Below are positions 60,501 through 63,637 of a stretch of 64,000 nucleotides of DNA, piece by piece. Made by a program: the position numbers and the translations under genes. Origin of the DNA: Ashinkailepas kermadecensis (taxonomy: Eukaryota > Arthropoda > Thecostraca > Neolepadidae). Location of the stretch: NCBI GenBank assembly GCA_034440615.1, contig JAOTOM010005136.1:951001-1015000 (forward strand), read 5' to 3'. Position 1 is the first letter of the stretch. Each line of letters starts with the position of its first letter. The notes under the pieces were generated by a model that searched no databases, had not been told where the DNA came from, and saw nothing but the letters and a program-made list of their open reading frames with translations.

Positions 60501-63500
60501 AGCAACAGCTGCCAACAAAAGCACTGAATGACTACAAAATGCTATTAAAAAACAGGAACGCCAGGCATCACGACAGCGGAGCTATCGACATTCAAACAGC
60601 TCAGCAGTGCTGGCGTCACCCTGAGCCAGGGGATCTCCTACATCCGCACAACGCTGCCGACGTTTCTGGCGCCGTGTGCAAGAACAGAACACGGAACACG
60701 GCCACGGCACGACTCGCGACGTGGGGTGTGCTCGCCATACGACGTGGGGCGTGCTCGTCACGAGACGTGGGGTGTGCTCGTCACGAGACGTGGGGTGTGC
60801 TCGTCACACGACGTGGGGTGTGCTCGCCACACGACAGACAGACAGACAGACAGACTTTTTATTGATGTCCTCCACAATTGACTCGTGGCTATTATGACAT
60901 CGCGTCAAATGGATAAAAAACACACGACGGGGGTGTGCTCGCCACCACGACGTGGGGTGTGCTCGCCACACGACGACGTGGGGTGTACTCGCCACACGAC
61001 GTGGGGTGTGCTCGCCACACGACGACGTGGGGTGTGCTCGTCACGCGACGTGGGGTGTGCTCGCCACACGACGTGGGGGGTACTCGTCACGAGACATTGG
61101 GTGTGCTCGTCACGCGACGTGGGGTGTGCTCGTCACACGACGTGGGGTGTGCTCGTCACGCGACGTGGGGTGTGCTCATCACACGACGTGGGTGTGCTCG
61201 CTACACGACGTGGTGTGTGCTCGCCACACGACGTGGGGTGTGCTCGCCACACGACGTGGGGTGTGCTCGTCACGCGACGTGGGGTGTGCTCATCACGCGA
61301 CGTGGTGTGTGCTCGCTACACGACGTGGTGTGTGCTCGCCACACGTGGTGTGTGCTCGCTACACGACGTGGGGTGTGCTCGTCACGCGACGTGGGGTGTG
61401 CTCGCCACACGACGTGGGGTGTACTCGTCACGAGACATGGGGTGTGCTCGCCACACGTGGTGTGTGCTCGCTACACGACGTGGGGTGTGCTCGTCACGCG
61501 ACGTGGGGTGTGCTCATCACGCGACGTGGTGTGTGCTCGCTGCACGACGTGGTGTGTGCTCGCCACACGACGACGTGGGGTGTGCTCGTCACGTCAGGAC
61601 GATCGATTCACGTGAGTCCTCGTGACCGGTGGAGCGATTTGTCCGCGCCAATTTGGTCACGCCCCCACCATCACTACTGGGCCGATATGGAAGCAGTGGA
61701 CAGGCTGGGAAGTAGGACAGCCGGAGTGGTCTGCGCGAGACGCCCACTCGGGCACTTTCGGGTTTTTAGATGATGTGGGCGGTCACTGCTTACTCCATCA
61801 CCCCATCCCACCTTTGATGTGGAGCAACACTTGGTTAAATTGCCGTCTGCCCAACAGGATAACACATCCTACAGTAATTACATCGAAGCAATTGAGATTG
61901 TACGGCGCGAGCTTGATCAAAATCTCGGCTATCCTACCTACTCTGATCACAGCTAACACGAGTGATATGAATACACTTGGAAGCTTAAAAAAAACAAGGT
62001 GCTGTATTGACCTCGCCCGTGCCAATTTTGCCACCTTCCTTAGTGCAGGGAAATTTCATGCGAACTCCTCCAAGCGTCTACAGACGAAGTGTGCTAGCGA
62101 CATGACACCAACACCAACCTGCTGCACGTGCCAATGTTTAATGATTGATACCGTTATACGCATGGTCACTGGATGATCAACAAGGTCAGCTCAACGGTCA
62201 ATTGTTGGCAAAAATTAAGAAAACTTCCACGTTGAATCGCTATATGCATGAAAAACACGTCCAGGTATGCGGCTGAAATTTTCAGAGCAGTGCTCTTCCA
62301 CGCCTAGGGCTATGAACGATGTTGATTTTGCTATATTTCGACCTATGAGAAAAAGGCTAAATGAAGTCGAACTGTTTCCCTAGTTTTTGAAATATTTAAG
62401 ATTGCCCTTGGAAGTGTTATGTTCCAGGTCCATAGGTACAAATGGATGTCAAATTTAGTTCACAAGTCCAAATTACCCCAGAGTAACTCCTAAGACGAGC
62501 ATATCATCAACGTCACGGTGGCTCAATGACCTCAAGTGAACCGAGAAAGATCAATTGTGGTACGTACCCAGACTAGAGGAGTTGACTATCATCCACACCG
62601 AAAATAGTCAGCTGGAGAGAATAAGTGAGACCATGTTCCGATAAGTTGTGATTTTGGTGAAAAACAACACAACACCCTCATGGCATAACAGGTCGATGGC
62701 CTAATAAGATACCTTAAAATTTGTCATACCATAAGGTACACAAAGGATGCCGTGACAGGTATGCTTAGCAGCGTTTTTTTTTCTGTGGCCGCGAAAGCAA
62801 CTTTGGAGAGTGGTGTTGCTTCAACCCATGCACGGCGAGGTTCAGTTTGACGCTATCAATCGCAAAGCTGTCCCGACGCCTATCACTTGAGGTATTTTCT
62901 TTCCAATTTGGCGCACCAAATTACCACTTTGTTTGCGTTATTCAACAGGGCGAACGACCCAGACCGCCCGATCGACAGCCGACCCACCAGACTGACCGCC
63001 CGCCTGATATCTCGACCTCCCGACCGTTCGACCTCCCCACCGACCGCCCCCCCCACGACCGACCGCCTGACCGACCTCCCGACCGACTACCCGACTACCC
63101 GACTACCCGACCACCCGACCACCCGACCACCCGACCACCCGACCACCCGACCGACCGAACGATCGCCCGACTGACCGGCCGACTGACTGCCATGCTGCCC
63201 GCCGACTGACCGCCCTACTGCCCGCCGACTGACCGCCCGACTGACCGCCCTACTGCCCGCCGACTGACTGTCCGACTGACCGCCCTACTGCCCGCCGACT
63301 GACCGCCCGACTGACCGCCCTACTGCCCGCCGACTGACTGCCCGACTGACCGGCCTACTGCCCGCCGACTGACTGCCCGACTGGCCGGCCTACTGCCCGC
63401 CGGCTGACTGCCCGACTGACCGTCCGACTGACCGTCCGACTGACCGCCCTACTGCCCGCCGACTGACGTCCGACTGACCGTGATGAGCGGCGGCCGTCCC

Positions 63501-63637
63501 CGGGCAGCGCCATCTCCTCAGCGCGGTGTCGGCCACAGCCGGAGGCCGTGCGCAGGCCCAGCTCCAGGTCCAGCACCCGGGTGGCCGAGTCGGACGTGCG
63601 CAGCGCCAGCCTCTCCTGGGACGACGAGCGCGAGCCC
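23053..63637 (-). CDS. KATNIP: KATNIP (KIAA0556) homologue, 3' half, 17 exons
   Basis: Seventeen minus-strand exons can be joined with GT-AG introns and matching phases (2,467 nt, about 821 residues plus stop). The product has three rounds of the KATNIP (DUF4457) module: [15 protein letters not shown] / [15 protein letters not shown] / [16 protein letters not shown], each followed by a DxxxHMWL-type segment and an RxWNY-type segment. KATNIP is known to bind katanin and microtubules and to act at the ciliary base. Vertebrate KATNIP is about 1,600 residues, so the N-terminal half must lie beyond 64,000. Homology is clear for exons 3-17. Exons 1-2 are supported mainly by splice sites and phase. 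No in-frame stop occurs in the joined exons, so the gene looks intact here. Confidence 0.88.
23210..23930 (-). other. Intron 16, unique part
   Basis: AT-rich intron sequence between exon 17 and the 111-bp repeats. No exon, RNA gene or mobile element is recognised. Confidence 0.5.
23940..24385 (-). repeat. 111-bp array spanning the exon 16 splice donor, 4 copies
   Basis: Each unit holds the last ~55 nt of exon 16 (CTCTTCACCTCCGACCGGGA onward), its donor (ATCAG|GTACAG) and the first ~55 nt of intron. Identical donors lie at 24,329, 24,218, 24,107 and 23,996, exactly 111 nt apart. 111 is 37 codons, and the frame stays open through all copies on the minus strand. The outermost copy is that joined to the full exon. 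Confidence 0.93.
24330..24478 (-). CDS. KATNIP: KATNIP-like exon 16
   Basis: 149 nt, phase 0 to phase 2. The acceptor is CCTCTCTGCAG|CTGCTGG and the donor ATCAG|GTACAG. It encodes [15 protein letters not shown], then [13 protein letters not shown] and [11 protein letters not shown]. The [11 protein letters not shown] and PYHT.LFT.DRD strings are hallmarks of the C-terminal KATNIP module. Junction-derived repeats lie on both sides: copies of its acceptor upstream and of its 3' end plus donor downstream. Confidence 0.9.
24479..24905 (-). repeat. Minisatellite copying the exon 16 acceptor
   Basis: On the minus strand the units carry CTCTCTCCAG followed by CTGTTGATGGATGAC, close to the true junction CTCTCTGCAG|CTGCTGGTGGATGAC. 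Units of about 31 bp and longer composite units (including GGTGTCCTCTCCTGCTGGTA) alternate. Thus each unit includes a pyrimidine tract, an AG and about 15 exon-like bases. Confidence 0.9.
24925..25867 (-). other. Intron 15, unique part
   Basis: No exon or mobile element is recognised between the exon 16 acceptor array and exon 15. Open frames at 25,053-25,458 on the plus strand have no recognisable domain. Confidence 0.5.
25868..25969 (-). CDS. KATNIP: KATNIP-like exon 15
   Basis: 102 nt (34 codons), phase 0 at both ends. The acceptor is TTTCTTTCCTTCCAG and the donor TTTGGG|GTGAGTG. It encodes [20 protein letters not shown] and [14 protein letters not shown]. The WNY.KTP.RGVKEFG string is a strong KATNIP family signature and leads straight into [11 protein letters not shown] of exon 16. 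No tandem repeats touch this exon. Confidence 0.93.
25970..27185 (-). other. Intron 14, unique part
   Basis: No gene or repeat end is recognised apart from the donor-side array of exon 14 that starts at about 27,190. Open frames (26,421-26,819 plus; 26,971-27,231 minus) lack recognisable domains. Confidence 0.5.
27190..27475 (-). repeat. Minisatellite copying the exon 14 donor
   Basis: On the minus strand units of about 23 bp (some longer) repeat TGCCCGACATGGTCAGTATG, the sequence across the true junction CCCGACATG|GTCAGTAT. Units decay with distance from the exon. Confidence 0.88.
27476..27615 (-). CDS. KATNIP: KATNIP-like exon 14
   Basis: 140 nt, entered in phase 1, left in phase 0. The acceptor is GACCGTCAG|ACGTGGCCGC and the donor GACATG|GTCAGT. 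It encodes [19 protein letters not shown] and [20 protein letters not shown], then SPILPDM. The GDVRTP.KL.DG and DGRHMWL.PILP strings are typical of the third KATNIP module. Both flanks are junction-derived minisatellites, the upstream one 2 kb long. Confidence 0.92.
27616..29700 (-). repeat. 2-kb minisatellite copying the exon 14 acceptor
   Basis: About 60 units of roughly 35 bp. On the minus strand each reads AACCTCTGCCCCGACCGTCAG then ACGTGGC, the same as the true acceptor and first exon bases. Units nearest the exon (27,616-27,790) also carry GCCGCATACCCAGACAG, the next exon bases; distant units have lost these. From 29,280 onward units diverge strongly. Confidence 0.93.
29701..30168 (-). 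other. Intron 13, unique part
   Basis: Between the exon 14 acceptor array and exon 13. No coding signal and no mobile element is recognised. Confidence 0.5.
30169..30313 (-). CDS. KATNIP: KATNIP-like exon 13
   Basis: 145 nt, phase 0 to phase 1. The acceptor is GCTTCTCCGGCAG|GACGAG and the donor GAGAAAA|GTATGC. It encodes [18 protein letters not shown] and [20 protein letters not shown], the canonical third KATNIP repeat motif. The frame stays open upstream to 30,415, but only this acceptor matches the phase of exon 12 and the family boundary. The final base plus AC from exon 14 makes Asn, giving [14 protein letters not shown]. Confidence 0.92.
30314..31425 (-). other. Intron 12, unique part with a short CTTAGTG repeat
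   Basis: At 30,535-30,665 degenerate units of ACTTAGTGTCACTTAGTGCC occur. No exon is recognised. The weak frame 30,685-30,894 is not supported. Confidence 0.5.
31430..31790 (-). repeat. Minisatellite, ~30-bp unit, inside intron 12
   Basis: Units of GTCAGGGTCACTGACGGTCAGCGCTACTGTA type (plus-strand sense), degenerate. It is more than 1 kb from exon 13 and 0.5 kb from exon 12. It contains GGTCAGTG-like words but I cannot derive it from a junction. Confidence 0.8.
32040..32325 (-). repeat. 21-bp minisatellite copying the exon 12 donor
   Basis: On the minus strand units read TACCAG|GTCAGAGGACGTGTC, each with the exon end (TACCAG) and a donor (GTCAGAGG). The unit is 21 bp, a multiple of three. 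About 13 copies follow directly after exon 12. Confidence 0.92.
32326..32526 (-). CDS. KATNIP: KATNIP-like exon 12
   Basis: 201 nt (67 codons), phase 0 at both ends. The acceptor is CCTGCCTCAG|GCGCGC and the donor TACCAG|GTCAGAGG. It encodes [20 protein letters not shown] and [18 protein letters not shown], followed by a basic linker ending RISDSVYQ. The SPAEGF..R.APGN.H.(N)F.QEI string matches the KATNIP family. A donor-copying 21-bp array follows. Confidence 0.92.
32527..33580 (-). other. Intron 11, unique part
   Basis: No exon, RNA gene or mobile element end is recognised between exon 12 and the donor-side array of exon 11. Confidence 0.5.
33585..34050 (-). repeat. 19-bp minisatellite near the exon 11 donor, probably derived from it
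   Basis: Minus-strand units read CTACACGGGGTGGCGGTGC. The true donor region is TACAAGGGGGTAGGTGCGGC, so order and composition match with a few changes. It starts about 45 bp into the intron. Derivation from the donor is likely but less certain than for exons 12, 14 or 16. Confidence 0.8.
34096..34261 (-). CDS. KATNIP: KATNIP-like exon 11
   Basis: 166 nt, entered in phase 2, left in phase 0. The acceptor is TGACCGGCAG|ATTGCTGG and the donor AAGGGG|GTAGGTGC. It encodes [19 protein letters not shown], then [14 protein letters not shown] and [15 protein letters not shown] and [11 protein letters not shown] are strong KATNIP signatures (second module). Exon 12 continues directly after SYKG. Arrays touch both sides. 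Confidence 0.93.
34262..34975 (-). repeat. 33-bp minisatellite copying the exon 11 acceptor
   Basis: Minus-strand units read ACCTGTGACCGGCAG then ACTGTTGGATGACGTGTG. The true junction is CCGGCAG|ATTGCTGGATGACCAGCGGGTG followed by ACCTGTGACC in the exon, so a unit is a copy of the acceptor plus the first part of the exon. About 21 units, highly uniform near the exon. A diverged last unit lies at 34,945-34,975. Confidence 0.93.
34976..35590 (-). other. Intron 10, partly unique
   Basis: Two G-runs (35,284-35,298 and 35,380-35,396) flank AT-rich DNA and suggest a decayed MITE, but I cannot place its ends. No exon is recognised. Confidence 0.4.
35590..35855. repeat. Two direct and one inverted copy of a ~70-bp segment
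   Basis: GCAAATAGCTTGGCAGTCA (about 35,598) recurs as CACAAATAGCTTGGCAGTCA (about 35,695) and inverted as TGACTGCCAAGCTATTTGTG (about 35,812). The flanking CACCTGAATA/TATTCAGGTG segments are inverted too. The middle and last copies can pair as a long hairpin ending about 80 bp before exon 10. Confidence 0.8.
35935..36031 (-). CDS. KATNIP: KATNIP-like exon 10
   Basis: 97 nt, entered in phase 1, left in phase 2. The acceptor is TGACTCTTGCACAG|GCCTCACG and the donor TTACCCAG|GTAACT. It encodes [18 protein letters not shown] and [14 protein letters not shown], completing the second STWGD-type motif begun in exon 9 ([17 protein letters not shown]). The phases on both sides match. An antisense LINE starts only about 37 bp upstream of the acceptor. 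Confidence 0.85.
36068..38335 (+). mobile_element. CR1-like LINE copy 2, 5'-truncated, antisense in intron 9
   Basis: Plus-strand frames (36,212-37,009; 37,076-37,399; 37,378-37,719; 37,746-38,125) give the RT and C-terminal block of the same family as copy 1: [51 protein letters not shown] and [18 protein letters not shown]. The FADD box reads FAND, so a catalytic Asp is Asn. Stops occur at about 37,009 and elsewhere. The 3' end is an octamer-like TGTCTTTATGTCTTTATGTC tail (about 38,318-38,340). Confidence 0.88.
37806..37978 (+). repeat. Internal tandem duplication in LINE copy 2 around a GC-rich insert
   Basis: The ~60-bp segment CACTTAGATATAGAAGGTTG...TTTTTAAATTT.TTCATGGTC occurs at 37,806-37,866 and again at 37,918-37,978. 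Between them lies about 50 bp of GC-rich DNA (GGCCGCCGGCCCCCCCC). This is the same LINE position that holds the TTAA element in copy 1. Confidence 0.8.
38336..38930 (-). other. Intron 9, with a ~75-bp tandem duplication
   Basis: TGCCCTTGACTCTGCACTGGAC followed by GGTACCG.GCCG.CTGTG occurs twice at about 38,350-38,485. No exon is recognised. Confidence 0.5.
38940..40010 (-). repeat. 85-bp minisatellite copying the exon 9 donor
   Basis: About 12 units, mostly 85 bp. On the minus strand each holds exon-9-like TCGTCATACGGCGACCGCAG then CCACCTGG, the donor GTCAGTG and about 45 bp of intron (CACTGCGGGCTGGGTTACGG type, rich in TGACCT/AGGTCA). The true exon end is the most 5' unit. Minus-strand frames of several hundred codons only reflect the array. 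Confidence 0.93.
39969..40137 (-). CDS. KATNIP: KATNIP-like exon 9
   Basis: 169 nt, phase 0 to phase 1. The acceptor is GGTCCCCGCAG|GAGTGCGG and the donor CACCTGG|GTCAGTG. It encodes [20 protein letters not shown], then [20 protein letters not shown] and [11 protein letters not shown]. The [15 protein letters not shown] segment corresponds to the start of the second KATNIP repeat motif. The first half is less conserved. The exon is followed by an 85-bp array built from its own end. Confidence 0.85.
40150..40480 (-). repeat. 82-bp array next to the exon 9 acceptor, 4 copies
   Basis: CACGTTACGGCTGTGGTGTG starts units at 40,158, 40,240, 40,322 and 40,404 (82 bp apart). The array begins about 20 bp upstream of the exon 9 acceptor. 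The unit only partly resembles the junction, so it is adjacent rather than clearly junction-derived. Confidence 0.88.
40540..40885 (-). repeat. Short-unit repeat next to the exon 8 donor
   Basis: Minus-strand CAGCACCCAGCACCCGGCAC-type units of about 8-10 bp with point changes. They start about 15 bp after the donor GTCAGTGG. The donor itself is not repeated. Confidence 0.88.
40892..41032 (-). CDS. KATNIP: KATNIP-like exon 8
   Basis: 141 nt (47 codons), phase 0 at both ends. The acceptor is CCTCTGTTCCAG|ACGATT and the donor GACGTAGAC|GTCAGTGG. It encodes [39 protein letters not shown] and RPQTADVD. The [11 protein letters not shown] string directly continues FGD of exon 7, as in known KATNIP proteins. 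A donor six bases upstream (GTAGAC) is possible but weaker. Confidence 0.92.
41033..42575 (-). other. Intron 7, 3' part, unique
   Basis: The long intron 7 (41,033-52,153) starts here in plus coordinates. No gene is recognised. 41,713-41,745 has a GA/G-run. 42,120-42,215 is GC-rich and could be a mobile element fragment. Confidence 0.45.
42580..43490 (+). repeat. ~177-bp satellite, 5 copies
   Basis: GGCATCAGAAGGCA recurs at 42,619, 42,796, 42,968, 43,145 and 43,322 (177, 172, 177, 177 bp apart). Each unit also has GGAATACAATRTGATAATTCGAGAC-like and GTAGAACATCTGATAT-like segments. AT-rich, diverged, nucleosome-length monomer. Confidence 0.9.
43491..44155. other. Intron 7, no feature recognised
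   Basis: After the 177-bp satellite the sequence becomes unique. A short duplication GGTGTTCCTTCACC lies at about 43,762-43,805. Confidence 0.4.
44160..44440 (+). repeat. Degenerate ~65-bp repeat, 3-4 copies
   Basis: Units share GTCATTGTCACAGGTGTAGTA, then TCTGATACCTTG and AAGGGCTGACCCCGTCACCC. Copies become irregular after 44,340. Confidence 0.75.
44525..44752 (-). other. Unrecognised minus-strand open frame
   Basis: A 75-codon frame reads [19 protein letters not shown], then [20 protein letters not shown] and [16 protein letters not shown]. Its composition looks protein-like but no family is recognised and no splice context is evident. It could be a decayed fragment in intron 7. Confidence 0.2.
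44945..45310 (+). repeat. ~76-bp array with two alternating unit types, 5 copies
   Basis: Units start at the TGCCGTATGAGGA motif (about 44,950, 45,026, 45,102, 45,177, 45,252). They alternate between GACGTTGGTCACGGACAC and GATTTTAGTCACGGACAC, i.e. order A-B-A-B-A, a dimeric higher-order repeat. Confidence 0.88.
45311..45785. other. Intron 7, no feature recognised
   Basis: Unique sequence; weak open frames only. Confidence 0.4.
45790..46345 (-). repeat. Dispersed TTAGGTT-rich repeat, reverse copy
   Basis: On the minus strand GTTATTTTGCCTGCCAACT, AATTAATGGTCACCTCATGTT and CATTGCATTGGAAAAGTA match the blocks at 9,715-9,815 and 9,905-10,005. CCTAACCTAACCTAGC and AACCTAACACATCC occur around it. 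Confidence 0.6.
46734..47038. mobile_element. 305-bp hAT-like MITE
   Basis: The ends are inverted repeats: left CACTGGCGGATCTAGCC, right (reversed) CACTGGCGGATCCAGGG. The 8-bp target duplication CCCCCACC is at 46,726-46,733 and 47,039-47,046. An 8-bp duplication with CA...TG ends fits the hAT superfamily. G- and C-runs fill the interior, with no coding capacity. Confidence 0.88.
47047..47715. other. Intron 7, no feature recognised
   Basis: Unique sequence between the MITE and the next minisatellite. The minus-strand frame 47,167-47,427 is not recognised. Confidence 0.4.
47725..48370 (+). repeat. ~38-bp minisatellite
   Basis: Repeats of GTGTAGGTCATCTGATGAGTT plus GTGGACCATATGAGCGG. The left part is a more complex mix with GTAGGCCGCGCGACAGGTGT. 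Units become uniform from 48,170. Confidence 0.88.
48520..48608 (+). repeat. ~10-bp repeat
   Basis: About 8 units of CAGTGACGAC with small changes. Confidence 0.8.
48680..49737 (+). repeat. 31-bp minisatellite, about 34 near-identical copies
   Basis: Unit CGGCATGACATTCGGGACCG plus CTCAGGTACAA. Only a few single-base variants (CAGGCACAA, CAGGTAAACG, AACCGGC) occur over 1 kb. It is inside intron 7, more than 2 kb from exon 7. The unit contains AGGTAC but does not resemble the exon 7 donor. Confidence 0.95.
49738..52153. other. Intron 7, 5' part; no exon recognised
   Basis: A 166-codon plus-strand frame at 51,476-51,976 has no recognisable domain. A possible tRNA-derived segment lies at 50,360-50,412. 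No other feature is supported. Confidence 0.4.
50360..50412 (+). repeat. tRNA-Ser-like 3' half, possible SINE head
   Basis: GGACTTGAAA resembles an anticodon stem-loop with TGA. It is followed by a long variable-arm hairpin (CCTCCGCAGCGGGAGG) and a B-box-like GAGTTCGAGTCCC. The 5' half is not convincing, so it is not a tRNA gene. Confidence 0.35.
52154..52291 (-). CDS. KATNIP: KATNIP-like exon 7
   Basis: 138 nt (46 codons), phase 0 at both ends. The acceptor is TTGTCGGCGGCAG|AACTAC and the donor GGTGAC|GTGAGTAC. It encodes [40 protein letters not shown] and TEAFGD. NYNKSR.HSFRG..(H)(V).M.LD and IF.GEIA.A.G are very strong KATNIP signatures. Intron 7 (11 kb) follows; no junction-derived array touches this exon. 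Confidence 0.95.
52292..53069 (-). other. Intron 6, unique
   Basis: Short intron of 778 bp. No tandem repeat, mobile element or extra exon is recognised. Confidence 0.6.
53070..53267 (-). CDS. KATNIP: KATNIP-like exon 6
   Basis: 198 nt (66 codons), phase 0 at both ends. The acceptor is CTGTGGTCGGCAG|ATCGGC and the donor GTCTGG|GTGAGCAG. It encodes [58 protein letters not shown] and [28 protein letters not shown] is the conserved link of the first KATNIP module and leads into NYNKSR of exon 7. Confidence 0.94.
53268..53890 (-). repeat. 34-bp minisatellite resembling the exon 6 acceptor
   Basis: Minus-strand units read ACCAACACCGTCCTGTCACTGACAG. The true acceptor is ACCAACACCGTCCTGTGGTCGGCAG|ATC, so each unit ends in an acceptor-like AG in the same place. 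About 18 units of 34 bp, very uniform. Confidence 0.92.
53900..54635 (-). other. Intron 5, unique part
   Basis: A C-run lies at 54,249-54,271. No exon is recognised. Confidence 0.5.
54640..54718 (-). repeat. tRNA-derived SINE head
   Basis: The minus strand reads GGCTGAGTGGTTAAGGTGG (A-box-like) and, about 35 nt later, CCCGGGTTCAACACTCGC (B-box-like), the spacing of a class with a long variable arm (Leu/Ser). A full acceptor stem is not formed. The body probably continues to about 54,470. It begins 22 bp after the exon 5 donor. Confidence 0.5.
54741..54948 (-). CDS. KATNIP: KATNIP-like exon 5
   Basis: 208 nt, entered in phase 2, left in phase 0. The acceptor is TCATGCTCTCAG|ATTTCCGG and the donor GATCAG|GTCAGTAG. 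It encodes [19 protein letters not shown], an acidic [16 protein letters not shown] segment and [20 protein letters not shown], then [12 protein letters not shown]. This is the first complete STWGD...YVGLNGIE motif of the KATNIP module. The phase with exon 4 gives Arg across the junction. Confidence 0.94.
54949..55978 (-). other. Intron 4, unique
   Basis: A G-run lies at 55,801-55,814. No tandem repeat, exon or transposon end is recognised. Confidence 0.5.
55979..56123 (-). CDS. KATNIP: KATNIP-like exon 4
   Basis: 145 nt, entered in phase 1, left in phase 2. The acceptor is CGTGTGTGCTCAG|TGGTGG and the donor AAGGACAG|GTGAGTG. It encodes [19 protein letters not shown], then [19 protein letters not shown] and [19 protein letters not shown]..(H)RGRIS is a family-like string just before the first DUF4457 module. 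The joined phase with exon 3 (G|TG) and exon 5 (AG|A) supports both ends. Confidence 0.85.
56420..56575. repeat. (TA)n microsatellite with a (TG)n end
   Basis: Long TA runs broken by TAGTTGTGCATA and TATGTATA, ending in TGTGTGTGTG (56,554-56,582). It is in intron 3, about 60 bp from the exon 3 donor. Confidence 0.95.
56634..56725 (-). CDS. KATNIP: KATNIP-like exon 3
   Basis: 92 nt, entered in phase 2, left in phase 1. The acceptor is AAGATTCTTCCAG|CGGGCG and the donor AACGCCG|GTGAGAAA. It encodes [17 protein letters not shown] and [15 protein letters not shown] Trp-containing acidic motif (DDWLD) in a Ser/Pro-rich segment fits the linker before the conserved modules. Homology is weak by itself; the phase match with exon 4 is the main support. 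Confidence 0.75.
56790..57105 (-). repeat. ~30-bp minisatellite in intron 2
   Basis: Plus-strand units GTGTATGGTGTCACAATAGT plus ACACCAGCCC. It begins about 65 bp upstream of the exon 3 acceptor. It does not contain that acceptor. Confidence 0.9.
57180..57500 (+). repeat. (CA)n-rich microsatellite
   Basis: CA dinucleotides with CATA and CACG interruptions, a pure run at 57,457-57,500. Confidence 0.95.
57770..57960 (-). repeat. ~30/60-bp repeat in intron 2
   Basis: Plus-strand units GGGTTTCGAATCGAGCGTGG plus GTGCAATTGTTCC alternate with GGAGCGTGGGTGTAGTCGGT. On the minus strand it ends at a good donor-like site (CACCCACGG|GTATGTG at 57,761-57,762). I could not establish an exon there. Confidence 0.8.
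58085..59167 (-). repeat. ~45-bp minisatellite carrying a perfect splice donor
   Basis: Minus-strand units read TGCCTCGTCAG|GTGAGTCAAC then TACCCCACGGCACCAACACCGG. About 24 units; most hold the full consensus CAG|GTGAGT. The array begins exactly at the longer alternative end of exon 2 (59,168). Confidence 0.93.
59239..59298 (-). CDS. KATNIP: KATNIP-like exon 2 (provisional)
   Basis: 60 nt, phase 2 to phase 2. The acceptor is GATGTTGCGGTTGCAG|TGACGG and the donor TCGGCCAG|GTATGG. It encodes [19 protein letters not shown]. This version links exon 1 to exon 3 in phase. A longer form to 59,168, ending CTCGTCAG|GTGAGTC, would add [16 protein letters not shown] and NTGTASS, but would leave phase 1 and need an unseen exon before exon 3. 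No family similarity is evident in this presumably disordered region. Confidence 0.45.
59299..59760 (-). repeat. Degenerate repeats next to the exon 2 acceptor
   Basis: Minus-strand words of GTTGCGGTTGTGTTGTTG and TTGTACAATG type repeat irregularly. The exon 2 acceptor reads GTTGCGGTTGCAG, so the array may derive from it. Units are too variable for a firm period. Confidence 0.65.
59761..60715 (-). other. Intron 1, no exon established
   Basis: CAACAC-rich DNA continues to about 60,170. A GC-rich patch at 60,580-60,700 has short open frames on both strands, but no splice pair fits the phases of exons 1 and 2. Confidence 0.4.
60718..61600 (+). repeat. ~24-bp minisatellite in intron 1
   Basis: Units of CGACGTGGGGTGTGCTCGTCACG with CGCCACACG variants, about 36 copies, interrupted at 60,836-60,935 by (CAGA)n and unique DNA. 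It is not next to an exon I recognise. Confidence 0.92.
61610..62950. other. Intron 1, unique part
   Basis: No exon or mobile element recognised. A 184-codon plus-strand frame (61,622-62,176) has no recognisable domain. Confidence 0.4.
62955..63185 (+). repeat. (CCGACCAC)-like short repeats
   Basis: CGACC-rich units of 8-10 bp (CCCGACCACCCGACCACC). They pass into the exon 1 donor array on the right. Confidence 0.85.
63190..63478 (-). repeat. Minisatellite copying the exon 1 donor
   Basis: Minus-strand units read CGGTCAGTCGGACG and CGGTCAGTCGGCGGGCAGTA. The true junction is ATCACG|GTCAGTCGGACG. The array starts at the donor itself; spacing is 12-35 bp. Confidence 0.88.
63479..63637 (-). CDS. 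KATNIP: KATNIP-like exon 1 of this window (provisional)
   Basis: 159 nt, phase 2 to phase 2. The acceptor is CGTTGGTGTGCCAG|GGGCTCG and the donor TCATCACG|GTCAGTCG. It encodes [37 protein letters not shown] and [15 protein letters not shown]. The sequence is open, GC3-rich like the other exons and phase-compatible with exon 2. No family string is clear, as expected for the variable middle of KATNIP. It is an internal exon; the true first exon lies outside. Confidence 0.55.

Noticed and set aside
60560..60705. Possible exon in intron 1 (open frames on both strands)
   Set aside because: No acceptor-donor pair gives the phase 2-to-2 exon needed between exons 1 and 2, and there is no family similarity.
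61622..62176. 184-codon plus-strand frame in intron 1
   Set aside because: No recognised domain; composition is not distinct from the surrounding intron.
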